Below are positions 61,966 to 64,000 of a stretch of 64,000 nt of DNA, piece by piece. The DNA is taken from contig URMH01000001.1 in NCBI GenBank assembly GCA_900549015.1, positions 89,710 through 153,709 on the forward strand, in the 5' to 3' direction. This DNA is from an uncultured Blautia sp. GTDB taxonomy: Bacteria > Bacillota > Clostridia > Lachnospirales > Lachnospiraceae. The notes below the pieces were generated by a model. The model had not been told where the DNA came from, ran no database searches, and worked only from the letters and a program-made list of their open reading frames with translations. Position numbers and translations under genes: made by a program. How positions within the stretch are numbered: the stretch's first letter is position 1; the number at the start of each line of letters is the position of its first letter.

Positions 61966-62373
61966 ATGAAAAAAAAGATAGTGACTGTTCTATTACTTGT
62001 GGTTTTTATAATCTTCTTATATCTTCAATGGGGTAGAATAATGGACGTTGTAAATAGCTTTTCCACTTCTTCTACAAATTATCATGAAGAAAATATCGTT
62101 GTTGTGGCAAATAAACTATATATTTCTAATAAAGAAAAATTTGCAGAAAAAATCGTGAACAACTGTATAGAGAATAATTTTAAATCAATATTTTTTGATT
62201 ATAAAACCATGAAGCCTAATGCTTTGTATGTAACGGTGTACTCATCAGAATTTACAAGAGGATTAAGTATGCCAGCCTTTACATTCAGCTATACAAGCGA
62301 TAAGAATGAAATAGGTCTATATAACATAATAGATGATTCGGAAAATTACAGGATAATAGTTGATGAACAATAA
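61966..62373 (+). CDS. Secreted or membrane-anchored protein, unknown
   Basis: 135 residues. N-terminal signal or anchor (KKKIVTVLLLVVFIIFLYLQ), no lipobox Cys, then a small soluble domain. No known family. AAAGGGG at 61948-61954. Confidence 0.6.
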   Translation: MKKKIVTVLLLVVFIIFLYLQWGRIMDVVNSFSTSSTNYHEENIVVVANKLYISNKEKFAEKIVNNCIENNFKSIFFDYKTMKPNALYVTVYSSEFTRGLSMPAFTFSYTSDKNEIGLYNIIDDSENYRIIVDEQ

Positions 62374-62377
62374 AAAC

Positions 62378-62510
62378 GCTGGACACCGACGGAGTGATCC
62401 AGCACAGTGGCGGAAGTCCCCAGACTTTCCGACGCTGTGGCTGGTTCACTTCGGCGGTTTGGCGAGCGTTAGCGAGCCTTATAAGCCCCCGTTATCTAAC
62501 AAGGGGGGCA
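62378..62510 (+). other. Putative oriT of a MobT-type (Tn916/ICEBs1-like) element
   Basis: GC-rich block in AT-rich surroundings. Core GCCCCC-GTTATCTAACAAG-GGGGGC (62485-62509) closely resembles the known nick regions of Tn916 and ICEBs1 (C-run, ...CTAACA..., G-run). A bulged hairpin of about 19 pairs precedes it (CCAGCACAG from 62399, CTGTGGCTGG to 62444). The MobT relaxase gene follows at 63409. Confidence 0.75.
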
Positions 62511-62902
62511 CAAAAAACAAGAGACAATATACATTAACAAGCGGAAAACGCTGTATTTACAAGGCGAAACCGCATTTTACATGGTGTGATATAAATTATG
62601 CCATTATCACTTGGAAAAATTGAATAAGACATAGGACAGACCGTTGATTTCAAACAAGAAGTTAATTGTCTTTTTCTTTTGCAGAAATGTAAGTATTGGC
62701 AATTATCAATATACAGTAGTAGTTGCCTTAATTGTTGTAGCTCAGTATTCAACGCTGATGGTGTGAAAGATTTACGGTTGGAGATATTCAATAAGATTAT
62801 TGGTGCTTAATTATTTTTATTGTGGTGCTGATATGAGAATGTTATAATGTGGATATGAAAAAATAAAAAATTTGAAGTTGTTATAAGAGAGGATAAACTT
62901 AA
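62511..62902 (+). other. Non-coding between oriT and next gene
   Basis: AT-rich with no convincing gene. Holds a GGCAATTATC...TAGTAGTTGCC hairpin near 62697-62731, similar to the terminator at 63358, and TATAAT at 62843 as a possible -10 for the next gene. Confidence 0.5.
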
Positions 62903-63277
62903 ATGTTGATTTTAGGAATTATTATCATTATTGTCAGTTTATACTTGTTGTATCTAAAATATAGAGTTGTTTTTACTGGCGAAAAATGTAAAGGAAAAAT
63001 AATAGGTATTGTAGACCAAAACGCTGGGTATGTAGTTGGTGGAATTTCTGTAAAAAAGCACGCTTATATTATAAAAATTAAGAATAAAAAGTATTATACG
63101 GCACACGGTTGTATCCTTTTATCACTGGGAAAAAGAAAAATTGGAAAAGAAATATTTGTATTTAAAAATGAAAAGTATGGAAAAGAAGTTTTTAAGTGTT
63201 TTGATTTTCGTATAGAAATTGTAGCTTTTTTGACATTTTTATCAGGTGTGTTTCTGATTTATGAGAGCTTGCAATAA
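62903..63277 (+). CDS. Membrane protein, unknown (DUF3592-like topology)
   Basis: 124 residues with a membrane helix at each end (1-20 and 103-121) and a soluble middle beta domain (GEKCKGKIIGIVDQNAGYVV). GAGAGG upstream. Function unknown. Confidence 0.6.
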   Translation: MLILGIIIIIVSLYLLYLKYRVVFTGEKCKGKIIGIVDQNAGYVVGGISVKKHAYIIKIKNKKYYTAHGCILLSLGKRKIGKEIFVFKNEKYGKEVFKCFDFRIEIVAFLTFLSGVFLIYESLQ

Positions 63278-63305
63278 AGGTAAACAACTTCATATCTGTA
63301 TGCAT

Positions 63306-63336
63306 AAGCAGTTAGTCTTAGGATTGACTGCTTTTT
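63306..63336 (+). terminator. Rho-independent terminator
   Basis: AAGCAGTTAGTC (63306-63317) with GATTGACTGCTT (63322-63333), T-run. Similar sequence at 57601. Confidence 0.75.
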
Positions 63337-63357
63337 CTATACAGATTTTTAATGACA

Positions 63358-63390
63358 GGCAATTATCAGTAAATGGTAGTTGCCTTTTTT
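63358..63390 (+). terminator. Second terminator before the relaxase
   Basis: GGCAATTA (63358-63365) with TAGTTGCC (63377-63384), T6. Confidence 0.7.
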
Positions 63391-63408
63391 GATTGGAGGA
63401 ATTAAAGA

Positions 63409-64000
63409 ATGAATGATAAAAACTTTTTTGAAGAATTAAGACAAAAGCGTGAAGAATACGGAGTAACGCAAACAAGGTTTGCTGTTGCCTGTGGTATCAG
63501 CCGTGAATATTACAACCGCATTGAAAAAGGAAAACAGCCATTGAATGACGAATTAAAAGAAGTCATGGAAAAACAGATTGAGCGTTTCAATCCGCAAGAG
63601 CCATTATTTCTGTTGATTGATTACTTCCGTGTCCGCTTTCCTACTACGGACGCATTAAAGATTATTCGTGATGTATTACAACTAAAATCCGATTATATGC
63701 TTTATGAAGATTATGGAAAATACGGATATGAAAGTAAATATGTTTTAGGCGACATCAATATCATGTGTTCCATGCAGGAGCATTTAGGTGTTTTGTTAGA
63801 GTTAAAAGGCAGAGGGTGTCGTCAAATGGAAAGTTATCTATTGGCACAGGAACGCTCATGGTATGACTTTATGCTTGATTGTATGACGGCAGGCGGTGTG
63901 ATGAAACGGCTTGACTTGGCAATCAATGATAAAGCAGGAATATTGGATATTCCAAAGTTAAAGGAAAAATACAAGGCTGGCGAATGTATCTCCTACTTTC
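63409..64000 (+). CDS. MobT-type relaxase / Rep_trans initiator, N-terminal part (Tn916 Orf20-like)
   Basis: 197 residues visible, open at the window end. GGAGGA at 63395-63400. N-terminal XRE-like HTH (TQTRFAVACGISREYYNRIE, residues 20-39), then Rep_trans domain (FLLIDYFRVRFPTTDALKII, MESYLLAQERSWYDFMLDCM, GGVMKRLDLAINDKAG with the RxDxAxD metal motif). Nicks oriT to start transfer. The catalytic Tyr lies beyond the window. Confidence 0.85.
   Translation, partial: MNDKNFFEELRQKREEYGVTQTRFAVACGISREYYNRIEKGKQPLNDELKEVMEKQIERFNPQEPLFLLIDYFRVRFPTTDALKIIRDVLQLKSDYMLYEDYGKYGYESKYVLGDINIMCSMQEHLGVLLELKGRGCRQMESYLLAQERSWYDFMLDCMTAGGVMKRLDLAINDKAGILDIPKLKEKYKAGECISYF

Noticed and set aside
62360..62623. 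87-residue frame across the GC-rich block
   Set aside because: Covers the oriT hairpins, has no family pattern and no ribosome site.
1..64000. tRNA or rRNA genes as att sites
   Set aside because: No cloverleaf-like sequence with a TTCGA arm or rRNA segment was recognised.

Overview
The window looks like an integrated mobile-element block from a gut Clostridia genome, most likely Lachnospiraceae. This is inferred from the moderate-to-low GC, strong AGGAGG ribosome sites, PBSX/Xkd-type phage proteins, a Tn916-style xis-int pair and an ACR3/ArsP arsenic operon. No 16S rRNA, tRNA or recognisable housekeeping gene is present, so genus cannot be fixed.

Positions 1 to about 47,400 are the right-hand part of a contractile-tail (myovirus, PBSX-like) prophage. 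In order: late-early recombination and replication genes (RecU-like resolvase, sliding clamp) with many small overlapping genes (1-8095); a sigma-like late regulator; a consensus promoter followed at once by a terminator (8130-8218); a cassette of Na+/solute symporter, two PP-loop (PAPS reductase fold) proteins and two ParB-fold proteins (8293-12823); terminase, portal, head and connector genes (12923-23970); sheath, tube, a chaperone with a -1 frameshift site, tape measure and baseplate (24205-37634); a diversity-generating retroelement (DGR) acting on the receptor-binding protein (37703-41137); and lysis genes (41130-44812). After lysis come a small regulator, an antisense amidoligase/gamma-glutamylcyclotransferase pair, a possible RNA pseudoknot and a second small regulator (44969-47350). 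The phage integrase is not in view and should lie left of the window.

The DGR is the most striking system. A 111-nt variable repeat at the 3' end of the target gene (39237-39347) and a template repeat downstream (39476-39586) differ at 15 positions, every one an adenine in the template, while all 87 non-adenine positions match. A bulged hairpin with a GAAA tetraloop sits 8 nt after the variable repeat, and a reverse transcriptase follows the template. Its RT motifs are unusual (QMDD, GSPVSK) and no Avd gene is visible nearby.

Positions about 47,400-56,500 form an integrative mobilizable element: a P-loop ATPase of Sll1717 type, a repressor, TAGCG-N4-CGCTA operators, xis, tyrosine integrase, MobC-like protein, RepA-like ATPase and MobV relaxase, then cargo including an alkyltransferase-like protein. 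Positions 56,600-58,250 are rearranged: two genes (XRE regulator, HAD hydrolase) are each cut off at the same 57-nt direct repeat, followed by an 80-nt palindrome. An arsenic resistance operon (arsR, arsP-like, thioredoxin-like, acr3, arsC) with three copies of an ArsR-box-like site follows (58,270-61,585). The right end (62,378-64,000) carries a Tn916/ICEBs1-like oriT and the start of a MobT (Orf20/Rep_trans) relaxase, a second conjugative or mobilizable element running off the window.
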